28,822 nt of DNA, from assembly GCA_035528905.1 (NCBI GenBank), contig DATKXU010000087.1, positions 1 through 28,822 of the forward strand, given 5' to 3'. A program made the translations under genes and the position numbers. The stretch's first letter is position 1; the number at the start of each line of letters is the position of its first letter. Of this stretch, positions 7,306 to 14,883 are shown one piece after another. Below the pieces are notes generated by a model, which was given only the letters and a program-made list of their open reading frames with translations, did not search any database and was not told the DNA's origin. The stretch comes from DATKXU01 sp035528905 (lineage in GTDB: Bacteria > Armatimonadota > UBA5829 > DTJY01).

Positions 7306-9930
7306 ATGGCCGATCGCTCTATTCACGCTCCGTTTCACCTCGCAGACCTCGATGATCTCCGCGCGGCGATTGATGAACTCCGCCTTGGCCTGGCCGTCGA
7401 GGAAGACATATCCTGCCTCGCAAAGCCGCTTGAGATCGCGGGGCGCACGATACCCAACTCCATGGCTGTCCAGCCGATGGAAGGCTGCGACGGGACCATG
7501 GAGGGACGGCCCGGAGAGCTGACCCGCCGCCGGTATCGCAGATTGAGCGCGGGTGGCGCAGGGCTGCTCTGGTTCGAGGCATGCGCGGTTGTCCACGAAG
7601 GGCGGTCCAATCCGCGCCAGCTCTGGATGCACAGGTGGACGAATGAGCCGTTCGCAAGGTTGCTCGATGAGGCTCGGACTGCCGCTGTCGAAGCGATGGG
7701 GAAGGATCATCGCCCGTTCGCCGTCCTCCAACTTGCGCATTCCGGACGCTACAGCCGCTGTGGGAATTCGCCTGCTCCCGTGATCGCTTGCCATGACCCG
7801 TTGCTCGATCCGGCGCAGGGGATATCGCCGAACGAGCCGGTGATCTCCGATGACGAACTGGAGGCGCTGGAGGACGCCTACGTCGAAGCAGCGCGGCTTG
7901 CTTTCGAGGCGGGCTTCGATGCAGTGGATATCAAGGCGTGCCACCGCTATCTGGTCAATGAGCTGCTCGCTGCCCACACCAGGAGCGGCGACTACGGCGG
8001 AAGTTACGAGAACCGCACGCGCTTCCTGAAGAACGTCATCGGCAAGATATACGCCGAGCTTGGCCGCGACAAGATAGTCGCCTGCCGCCTGGGGATTTAC
8101 GACGCCCATCCATATCCATACGGCTGGGGGATGGACGAAGACAGACCCAATGAGCCGAATCTCGACGAGCCGAAGCGCCTGGTCAAGGAGCTTCACGAGA
8201 TGGGGGTGCCCCTCGTCAATGTCACCATGGGCAATCCGTATTACAAGCCGCACATCAACCGACCGTTTGACAGGCCCACTGATGGCGCCGAACTTCCGGA
8301 GGAGCATCCCCTCGTCGGTGTGGAGCGCGTGATAAGTCTGACCCGGCAAGTGCGTGATGGATTGCCAGACTTGGTGGTCGTCGGCAGCGGATATAGCTGG
8401 CTGAGGAACCTGTGGCCTCATGTGGGAGCGGCGGAAATCCGGCGGGGGAACATCCAATTGGTCGGCCTGGGACGTCAGGCTTTCGCTTTTCCCTGGTTTG
8501 CGAAAGAGATCATCGAAACTGGAAAGCTCGATCGCAGGCATACATGCATAGGCTGTTCCTCGTGCACGCAGATCATGCGAGACGGAGGGACGTCAGGCTG
8601 CGTGCCGTTCGACAGGGATGTCTATGGGCCGATCTACCGCGAGGGCCGGCGGAACAGCCTCGAATACATGCAGGCCCAGGCTTCACGCTGCCGCGACTGC
8701 TTCGATCCGGAGTGCAAGGAGGGATGCCCGGCAGGCGTGGATATTCCCGGGTTCGTACGGGCGCTGGCGGACGGGGATATCAGGCGCTCTTACGAGGTAC
8801 TGCGCGAGCGAAACGCCCTTCCGGAGCTGTGCGGCTGCATCTGTCCCGCGGAGATGCACTGCCAGGGCCATTGCATCGAGAACGTGTTCTCTCAAAACCC
8901 GGTTCCGGTTGGCGAGCTGGAGGTTTACGTGTCGAAAGTCGCCAGGGAGGAAGGCTGGGCGTCTCTGCCGGCGGACGTCCCCCGCACGGGCAGGCGCATC
9001 GCCGTGGTCGGCGCGGGTCCGGCCGGCCTCGCCTGTGCCGCCGCTCTATTGAGGTCCGGCCATGAGGTAAATCTCTTTGATTCGGGCGAATCCCTGGGAG
9101 GGCTGGCTGCTTCGGCGATACCCGAGAAGCGCCTCCGCGCCGGGGAGTTCGAGGCGGAGATCAGCGCCGTCTTCGCCAATGTGTGGGGCGAGCGGTTGGA
9201 CTTCCACAAAGGCCGGGGCCTGTCCACAGACCAATCTCTCGATGAACTGACGCAGAGCCACGATGCCGTTTTCCTGGCGATCGGTCTCGGCGCCTCGCAG
9301 CCGCTGACGGATCCGCGACCGCCCGGCGTGGAAGACGCAATCACGTTCCTGAAACGCTGCAAGGTGGAGGAGGCGGAGGTTCCGGAGCGCGTGGCCGTTC
9401 TCGGCGGCGGCAACACTGCGGTAGATGCGGCTGCTGAGGCGATCCTCTCGGGCGCGCGCGACGTATATCTCATCTACCGGCGTTCGTTTGCCGAGATGCC
9501 CGCCTGGCCTGGGGAGCGGAATGAGGCGCTGAACCTGGGGGTGCAGTTCCTCCCACTCACACAGCCGCTTGGATACGAGGTGGATGGAGAAGGCCGTCTG
9601 CGCGGCGTATGGATAGCCCGGACTACGCTCGGTGAGCCGGACGAGTCCGGGAGGCGCCGGCCGGTTCTCGCCCACGTCAGGGAGTCGCTGCTGGAGGCCG
9701 ATCTGGTGCTGGAGGCGCTGGGACAGAGGCTGCCCCACGAGATAGAAGCTCTGCTCGCGGGCGTCGAACTGACCGAGGACCGGCTCGTCAAGGTTGACGA
9801 GCAGGGCCGCACGTCCCGCAAGGGCGTGTACGCAGGCGGCGACATCGTGAACGGCGGGGCCACGGCGGCCCAGGCGGTGGCGGAAGGCATGCGCGCGGCA
9901 GAGGCGATTGACCGCGATTTGCGAGCATGA
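7306..9930 (+). CDS. fusion flavo-oxidoreductase: Old Yellow Enzyme domain plus GltD-like Fe-S/NAD(P)H module
   Basis: ATG 7306 follows GGAGG (7292-7296), giving 874 residues; the frame extends upstream to a TTG at 7234 without a ribosome site. Residues about 35-410 are an OYE-type FMN barrel (I-A-G-R-T-I-P-N-S-M, then A-G-F-D-A-V-D-I-K-A-C-H). C414-x2-C417-x2-C420-x11-C432 matches the [4Fe-4S] site of the 2,4-dienoyl-CoA reductase branch. A second cysteine block (C462, C465, C470, C474; C509, C511, C513, C519, C523) is the Fer4_20 domain seen in GltD and dihydropyrimidine dehydrogenase. An FAD site, G569-x-G-x-x-G574, and an NAD(P) site, G700-G-G-N-T-A-V706, follow, and A-G-G-D-I-V-N-G-G closes the FAD domain. 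It likely moves electrons from NAD(P)H through FAD and Fe-S to FMN and an unsaturated substrate that is unknown. It lies alone on its strand. Confidence 0.92.
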   Translation: MADRSIHAPFHLADLDDLRAAIDELRLGLAVEEDISCLAKPLEIAGRTIPNSMAVQPMEGCDGTMEGRPGELTRRRYRRLSAGGAGLLWFEACAVVHEGRSNPRQLWMHRWTNEPFARLLDEARTAAVEAMGKDHRPFAVLQLAHSGRYSRCGNSPAPVIACHDPLLDPAQGISPNEPVISDDELEALEDAYVEAARLAFEAGFDAVDIKACHRYLVNELLAAHTRSGDYGGSYENRTRFLKNVIGKIYAELGRDKIVACRLGIYDAHPYPYGWGMDEDRPNEPNLDEPKRLVKELHEMGVPLVNVTMGNPYYKPHINRPFDRPTDGAELPEEHPLVGVERVISLTRQVRDGLPDLVVVGSGYSWLRNLWPHVGAAEIRRGNIQLVGLGRQAFAFPWFAKEIIETGKLDRRHTCIGCSSCTQIMRDGGTSGCVPFDRDVYGPIYREGRRNSLEYMQAQASRCRDCFDPECKEGCPAGVDIPGFVRALADGDIRRSYEVLRERNALPELCGCICPAEMHCQGHCIENVFSQNPVPVGELEVYVSKVAREEGWASLPADVPRTGRRIAVVGAGPAGLACAAALLRSGHEVNLFDSGESLGGLAASAIPEKRLRAGEFEAEISAVFANVWGERLDFHKGRGLSTDQSLDELTQSHDAVFLAIGLGASQPLTDPRPPGVEDAITFLKRCKVEEAEVPERVAVLGGGNTAVDAAAEAILSGARDVYLIYRRSFAEMPAWPGERNEALNLGVQFLPLTQPLGYEVDGEGRLRGVWIARTTLGEPDESGRRRPVLAHVRESLLEADLVLEALGQRLPHEIEALLAGVELTEDRLVKVDEQGRTSRKGVYAGGDIVNGGATAAQAVAEGMRAAEAIDRDLRA

Positions 9931-9979
9931 CATGCCCGGATAAGCAGGCCCGGTTCGACATTGACTAAGTGGAATGCAC

Positions 9980-10085
9980 TTCCAACCTCACCCCGGCTTT
10001 CAGCCACCCCTCTCCGAAACGTAGAGGGGTCTGCCGCTGTGGATTCCCCTTCCCGTTTCGGGAGGGGGCTGGGGGTAGGTTGGAA
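9980..10085. repeat. small inverted-repeat element (MITE/REP-like)
   Basis: TTCCAACCT (9980-9988) and AGGTTGGAA (10077-10085) are exact terminal inverted repeats. Two G/C-rich hairpins lie inside: CCCCTCT...AGAGGGG, and CCCCTTCCCG...CGGGAGGGG with one mismatch. Such pyrimidine-rich 'CCCTCTCC ... GGGAGGGGGCTGGGGG' units are dispersed in many environmental genomes. It sits between the stop of the oxidoreductase gene and the stop of the SIMPL gene, so it may also act as a transcription barrier. No coding capacity or target-site duplication was seen. Confidence 0.6.
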
Positions 10086-10144
10086 CATGGCAAACTGAGT
10101 CAACCGCGCGCTTGCCGTGCTTCATCGGCAAGTCTGCGCACCCA

Positions 10145-10954
10145 TCACTCCAATTCATACGTCGCCGTCACGACGACGTTCATGACCAGCTCGCCCGGCT
10201 GGATTGTCAGTTCCTCGCGCTCCGAACCGGCCATTCCGGCTTCGTTCATCTGGACGTTCGCTTGCGCCGCTCTGCTACTGGCACGCCCGTAACCGTCCCA
10301 GTAGCCGTACTCCCCAGGATAATTCTCGCTGCAGGAGATCAGGCCTCCCAGGTTGCCTCCCAGCGACGTGGCGAGCTGCTTGGCCTTCGCGCGAGCCACC
10401 TTCGATGCCTTCGCACGACCCTTGGCCCGCAGGTCGTTCACGTTCTTGACCGTGTATTCCAATCGGCCGACCTGGTTGGCCCCGGTCTTGACAGCTTCAT
10501 CAATGAGCCCTGCTGCGCTGTCAATCTTGCGGATTCGAACTCGCAGAGACTCCACCGCACTCCAGTTCAAAAACTGCTTCCCGTCGCGTGTTACCCATTG
10601 CGGCTCCAGATTGTAGTATTCCGTCTGGATATCCTTGAGTTCCACACCGCCATTCGTGAGAACCCGGATTATCTTCGGGATTCGGGATTTCACGTAGTTG
10701 TTCGCTCCTCGGGCGGTACGGGAGCTCTGTCTCACGCCGATCGTCACTTCCACCAGGTCCGGCTTGGTGCGCACGACGCACGTGCCGGTCGCGGTGACGC
10801 CGCAGCGATACGGGTCGCGGAATTGAAGCTTCGCCGCAGCTGCCTTGTCGGCCCCGGATGCGCGAGCCTGGATCAACGCCCAGGCGCCGATCGCGGCGAC
10901 TACTACGAGAGCGACATACATGAAGCGGGTAAGTGATTTCTGGAAGTCATTCAT
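10145..10954 (-). CDS. SIMPL (DUF541) domain exported protein
   Basis: ATG 10954 is preceded by GAGGAGG; the frame extends ten codons further upstream, beyond that ribosome site. The 269-residue product has one N-terminal hydrophobic segment (about residues 11-29), either a membrane anchor or an uncleaved signal. The rest is a SIMPL domain: V-T-A-T-G-T-C-V-V-R-T-K-P-D-L-V-E-V-T-I-G at its start, a central I-Q-T-E-Y-Y-N-L-E-P, an A-R-A-K-A-K-Q-L-A-T-S-L-G helix and a final V-V-V-T-A-T-Y-E-L. Family members, such as the periplasmic YggE of E. coli, are linked to oxidative-stress tolerance, but the biochemical role is not settled. It follows ychF on the same strand after about 145 bases with no clear promoter of its own, so co-transcription is possible. 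Confidence 0.9.
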   Translation of the reverse strand: MNDFQKSLTRFMYVALVVVAAIGAWALIQARASGADKAAAAKLQFRDPYRCGVTATGTCVVRTKPDLVEVTIGVRQSSRTARGANNYVKSRIPKIIRVLTNGGVELKDIQTEYYNLEPQWVTRDGKQFLNWSAVESLRVRIRKIDSAAGLIDEAVKTGANQVGRLEYTVKNVNDLRAKGRAKASKVARAKAKQLATSLGGNLGGLISCSENYPGEYGYWDGYGRASSRAAQANVQMNEAGMAGSEREELTIQPGELVMNVVVTATYELE

Positions 10955-11100
10955 CGTGGGTCCTCCTCGTGATGATGTAGGCATAGGCGACTGTAAACCG
11001 TTCGCTGGCCTAGTAGTGGGCTACGTAGTTTGCTCGCAAATAGTTCCCTTGCGGCTGCTGGGAGAAACCGGGAGGACTGTATGCAGGCTGCTCGCGCGCC

Positions 11101-12177
11101 TCACGCCGTGAACTTGAAGAGGATCACGTCGCCGTCGTGGACGAGGTATTCCCGGCCTTCGAGGCGGAGCTTCCCCTCATGGCGGGCGTTCGCCCATGAG
11201 CCGGCGTGCTTGAGATCCTCGGACGAGACGACCTCCGCCTTCACGAAGCCCTTCTGGATGTCCTTGTGGATCATCCCGGCGGCGTGGTATGCATCCGTGC
11301 CCTTACGGATCGGCCAGGCGGTCACGCACTTGCCCACGACGGTGTAGAAAGTAATCAGCTCGAGCAGCCGGTATGCGGCGGTCAGGACTCCGGCAAGGGT
11401 GTCTGCGGGCATCTCAAGCGCGGCGGCGAACTCCTCCGCCTCCTCCGGCGGGAGTTCCGCTAGATCGGCGGCCAGCTTCGCCGGAATGGTGTAAAGCAGT
11501 TCGTCGTGCTCCTCGGCCCACGAGCGAAGGCGCCGCAGGCACTCGTTCTTGCCGTCCTCGCTGATATTCGCCACGAGCATCCGGGGCTTCGCGGAGAGAA
11601 GATCGAGCGGCGCGGCCCTCTCCATGCACTCAGGGGAAACCGCCCCTTTGCGGAGGTCTTTGCCGGTGTTCAGCGCCTCGAAGACGGCGAGCAGGGCTTC
11701 GCGCTCTTCCTTCTGCTCGCGCTGGCTGGGCGCCTTTCCAAGCTTGTCGAGCCGGCGGTCGAGCACCACCATGTCGGCCAGCCGAAGCTCGGTATCTATA
11801 ATCTCGATGTCGCGGATGGCGTCGGGCTCACCTTCGACATGGGAGATCTGCGGCGCCTCGAAGCACCTCAGAACCTCGAGGACGGCATCCACATTCCGGA
11901 TGTAGCTCAGGAACTCGTTGCCCAGGCCCTCGCCGCGGCTAGCTCCACGGACGAGGCCCGCTATGTCCACCAGGCGGAACGTCGCCGGGCGCGCCTCTTC
12001 CTGCTCGGCGATCTCCCTTAGCTCTTTCAGCCTTGAATCGGGGACGGGCACGATCGCCTCGTTCTTCCCGACGGTCGTGAAGGGATAATTCGAGACTTCC
12101 GCGCTGGCTCGCGTGACCGCATTGAACAAGGTTGTCTTGCCTACGTTGGGCAGTCCGACTATTCCGCAGGATACCAT
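11101..12177 (-). CDS. ychF: redox-responsive ATPase of the Obg/YchF family
   Basis: At 358 residues this matches the usual YchF length (about 363). The P-loop is G-L-P-N-V-G-K-T at residues 8-15, followed by the N-Y-P-F-T-T-V switch region and D-I-A-G-L-V. The G4 position reads N-I-S-E rather than N-K-x-D, which in this family goes with ATP rather than GTP preference. A central coiled-coil segment (residues about 130-200) and a C-terminal TGS domain (from I-T-F-Y-T-V-V-G-K to V-H-D-G-D-V-I-L-F-K-F) complete the layout. YchF binds ribosomes and influences stress responses in other bacteria. The ribosome site before ATG 12177 is weak. The HD gene ends 72 bases upstream on the same strand, suggesting an operon. 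Confidence 0.97.
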   Translation of the reverse strand: MVSCGIVGLPNVGKTTLFNAVTRASAEVSNYPFTTVGKNEAIVPVPDSRLKELREIAEQEEARPATFRLVDIAGLVRGASRGEGLGNEFLSYIRNVDAVLEVLRCFEAPQISHVEGEPDAIRDIEIIDTELRLADMVVLDRRLDKLGKAPSQREQKEEREALLAVFEALNTGKDLRKGAVSPECMERAAPLDLLSAKPRMLVANISEDGKNECLRRLRSWAEEHDELLYTIPAKLAADLAELPPEEAEEFAAALEMPADTLAGVLTAAYRLLELITFYTVVGKCVTAWPIRKGTDAYHAAGMIHKDIQKGFVKAEVVSSEDLKHAGSWANARHEGKLRLEGREYLVHDGDVILFKFTA

Positions 12178-12249
12178 GTGAACATCGCCATCAGCGTCGT
12201 CAATCGAGGACTACGCGGTCTGCACGCAGTCTACCATATTTCGGAGGGA

Positions 12250-13683
12250 TCAGCTCACAACGATGGCTTTGATCTCGCGCCAGTGGGCGGTGACCGCATC
12301 ACGCAGATCGGGGCGGCAGGTCACCTGCACCCGGCGGCTGAAGCGCTCGAACTCCTGCGCGAAGTCCGCCGTGAGCTGGGTGAAACCATAGGAGTCGAAC
12401 GGCACAAACCTGCTCCCTGTCCCTGTCTGGGAGGCCGTCAGTACATGCAGCTCGCGGAAGTCGTCCACATCGAAAACCGTGACAGCCCGCGGTATATCGA
12501 GCAGCACTTCGAATCCGGACAGCCGAATGCCTTCCTCGCGGCCCAGAAGCTCGCAGATCGCGACTTCTTTTTCTCTCCGGCGGTCGGGATGCCAGTAGAG
12601 CTCCTTGATGCGTTCGAGCTCTTCCCTTGAGACGGCAAACTCCGTCTCGCCGGCCGCGTGCTCCGGGTAAAAGGTGATCCCTCGCTTATACAGCGCTCGG
12701 TTCTTCAGCCTGATTATCAGCTCGCCGGACGGGATTCGGTCGGCGGTTCCTGCCAGTTCCTCGATCAGGGCGTCGTCCGGCAGCCGGTAGAAGCTCGACG
12801 GATCCACCGCTTCCGCATCGAGGCCGTCCTGCACGAACCGGGTAAACATGGCGACGGCGATCCTGACCGCGTGATGCCAATAGATGTGGCGAAACATCAT
12901 GTACTTTGCGAATACCAGGCTCTCGAGCGGCGCGATCCCTTTCTCCGTGATGCCCAGTCTGGTCCGCGGGCCATCCACGTCCAGCACGAGCGACTCGATC
13001 AGGCGGTCGGTGTCTATGTTGCCGTAAGGGACGCCGCACGCCCGGGCGTCGCGCATGAGATAGTCCATCTTGTCGGGGTCGAGAATGCCGCTTAGCATCT
13101 TGCCCGGCAGGCCGGAGTCCTGCGGCCGACTGATGACATCCGCCACCATCTCCGGCTCGCCAATGCCCCAGTCGTCCTTCAGGATGGAGTAGATGCTGCC
13201 CGGCGAGCGGTCAGCGAGTATATACGATCTCGCCCGATCCTCATGGCACTGAAAGGCTTCGATACTTCGGATTTCGGATTTCGAGTTTCCCCCCAGGCGG
13301 TCTACCACGTGCGCGAGTGGATAGTGCCCGATATCGTGCAGAAGAGACGCCGCGAGAAAGAGGTGCGCATCCTCCCGGCTGATCTTCGGCGTCGCAGGGT
13401 CGTACCAGTTGATGGGGTTGAGCGCCAGCCGCTGGAGTATCAGAACGGAGAGACGGTACGTGCCTACCGAGTGCTCGAACCGGGTATGCGACGCGCCGGG
13501 AAAGACGTAGTACACGAAGCCGAGCTGGCGTATCTTCGAGAGGCGCACGAAGTCGGGGTGCTCGATTATCCGGCGCGCGGCACGGCTGAGCGGAATATGG
13601 CCCCAAATCGGGATGCGCAGATATCCGCCGTCCTGTGCAAAGAGAAATGAGAACTGCTCCAGCGCCCGCGTAGACTCGGCCAT
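12250..13683 (-). CDS. HD-domain phosphohydrolase (dGTPase-like, YwfO/YdhJ type)
   Basis: The ATG at 13683 has a GAGG site just upstream; the GTG at 13710 is less likely. The 477 residues carry the family signature: H66-T-R-F-E-H71-S near the N-terminus, the H116-D117 pair in L-L-H-D-I-G-H-Y-P, and D-P-D-K-M-D-Y-L-M-R-D later. This matches HD-superfamily proteins related to dNTP triphosphohydrolases; the substrate is probably a nucleotide but cannot be fixed from sequence. Between the HD helix and the next conserved H-E (H147-E148) lies a segment, residues about 131-146, encoded partly by a period-7 tandem tract (13264-13291). It looks like an in-frame insertion. ychF follows 72 bases downstream. 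Confidence 0.9.
   Translation of the reverse strand: MAESTRALEQFSFLFAQDGGYLRIPIWGHIPLSRAARRIIEHPDFVRLSKIRQLGFVYYVFPGASHTRFEHSVGTYRLSVLILQRLALNPINWYDPATPKISREDAHLFLAASLLHDIGHYPLAHVVDRLGGNSKSEIRSIEAFQCHEDRARSYILADRSPGSIYSILKDDWGIGEPEMVADVISRPQDSGLPGKMLSGILDPDKMDYLMRDARACGVPYGNIDTDRLIESLVLDVDGPRTRLGITEKGIAPLESLVFAKYMMFRHIYWHHAVRIAVAMFTRFVQDGLDAEAVDPSSFYRLPDDALIEELAGTADRIPSGELIIRLKNRALYKRGITFYPEHAAGETEFAVSREELERIKELYWHPDRRREKEVAICELLGREEGIRLSGFEVLLDIPRAVTVFDVDDFRELHVLTASQTGTGSRFVPFDSYGFTQLTADFAQEFERFSRRVQVTCRPDLRDAVTAHWREIKAIVVS
13264..13291. repeat. period-7 tandem tract inside the HD gene
   Basis: Four successive heptamers, ACTTCGG, ATTTCGG, ATTTCGA and GTTTCCC, run without interruption. They encode part of an extra loop in the HD-domain protein. 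The tract has the same periodicity as several intergenic tracts in this window but a different sequence. Confidence 0.6.
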
Positions 13684-13768
13684 GTGATGCCTCGACGACC
13701 CTAAGGGCACGTTTGAAATCCGCGCCTACCATTTCCACGGCGGCTGGGGAATTTCCTTTAGCCAATAA

Positions 13769-13793
13769 AGGATCGGAGCGATCCTGGTATAAT
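13769..13793 (+). promoter_or_regulatory. extended -10 promoter with overlapping inverted repeat
   Basis: TGGTATAAT (13785-13793) is an extended -10 element; the -35 region is poor. Directly upstream, AGGATCG-GAG-CGATCCT (13769-13785) is a perfect seven-base inverted repeat that would occupy the spacer, a typical place for an operator. It would drive the epimerase-like gene at 13842. Confidence 0.5.
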
Positions 13794-13841
13794 TGGGGCG
13801 GACCAGGCTAACCGGCGCAGGGCAATGAAGGGGCAACACCA

Positions 13842-14759
13842 ATGGCAGGCTCGGAGTTGAACGTCGTGACAGGTGCCTCAGGATTTACGGGCCGCTACAT
13901 CGCCAGGCGCCTGCTCAGCGTGAAGCAGCGCGTGTTGAACCTCACGGGTCATCCTGAACGTCGAGCGGAAACAGGCGACCAGATACCTTCCGTGCCGTTC
14001 AACTTTGACAAGCCTGATGAGCTTGCTGACAGCCTCAGGGGTGCGACAACACTCTGCAATACATACTGGATACGATTTCCATACGGAGCGCTGACGTTTG
14101 ACGACGCCGTCCGGAACTCCATAACGCTTATCAAGGCTGCCAAGGACGCCGGCATACGTAGGTTCGTGCACATCAGTGTCACGAACCCGTCTCTCGATTC
14201 ACCGCTGCCCTATTTTCGCGGCAAAGCAGTCGTTGAGCAGGCTATAATCGAGTCCGGTTTGTCCTTCGCCGTTCTCAGACCGGCGGTGATCTTTGGTGAC
14301 GAAGGAATCCTCATCAACAATATAGCCTGGCTGCTCCGCCGATTTCCAGTTTTCGCTATTCCGGGCGATGGCAGTTACCAGCTCCAGCCAATCTTCGTAG
14401 AAGACCTGGCTGAGTTAGCTGTAAACACGGCGTCCGGGGATGACGACATCATCATGGATGCCGTCGGGCCCGAAACCTACTCTTTCAACAGCCTGCTGCG
14501 ACTGGTTGCGAGGACCGTTAGAAGCAGGACCAGACTGATGCACTTGAACCCGCCCCTTACGTTTCTTCTCTCCAAGTTGCTGGGTCACATTCTTGGAGAC
14601 AGAATGCTCACCAGGGACGAGGTTAAGGGATTAATGGCGAACCTTCTGGTATCTGAACAGCCACCGACGGGGGATACTCGGTTGAGCGACTGGTTGGCGG
14701 AAAGCGCAGACTGGATAGGCACCGGGTATATGTCCGAGTTGAAGAAGCACTACCGCTAG
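13842..14759 (+). CDS. NAD(P)-binding epimerase/NmrA-like oxidoreductase (atypical SDR)
   Basis: The protein is 305 residues long. The dinucleotide site is G11-A-S-G-F-T-G17 near the N-terminus, and Y124-x3-K128 provides the SDR tyrosine/lysine pair. R-R-F-V-H-I-S-V-T and L-R-P-A-V-I-F-G-D are the usual strands of the NDUFA9/NmrA-like atypical SDR group. These proteins reduce or epimerise sugars, quinone-linked or lipid substrates, or act as redox sensors; none can be chosen here. The C-terminal third is poorly conserved with anything I recognise. ATG 13842 follows an AAGGGG site. The stop is 124 bases before the GH15 gene, and the two may be co-transcribed. Confidence 0.85.
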   Translation: MAGSELNVVTGASGFTGRYIARRLLSVKQRVLNLTGHPERRAETGDQIPSVPFNFDKPDELADSLRGATTLCNTYWIRFPYGALTFDDAVRNSITLIKAAKDAGIRRFVHISVTNPSLDSPLPYFRGKAVVEQAIIESGLSFAVLRPAVIFGDEGILINNIAWLLRRFPVFAIPGDGSYQLQPIFVEDLAELAVNTASGDDDIIMDAVGPETYSFNSLLRLVARTVRSRTRLMHLNPPLTFLLSKLLGHILGDRMLTRDEVKGLMANLLVSEQPPTGDTRLSDWLAESADWIGTGYMSELKKHYR

Positions 14760-14883
14760 GCCCAGGGCCTCTTGTATTGCGTACTTTGTTCTACCCCATA
14801 TAGGCGGTTGGTTATTCCAGTATTTCTCACACTGAGGCCAGGCTTCCAGGCAACCGAAATTTGGAATGGAGAGGAGGCGTCGT

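Noticed and set aside
9474..10103. 209-codon minus-strand frame across the oxidoreductase end and the repeat element
   Set aside because: It is antisense to a well-supported gene, and its N-terminus is translation of the inverted-repeat element.
13241..13765. 174-codon alternative frame over the HD-domain gene
   Set aside because: The HD frame carries all family motifs; this one has none.
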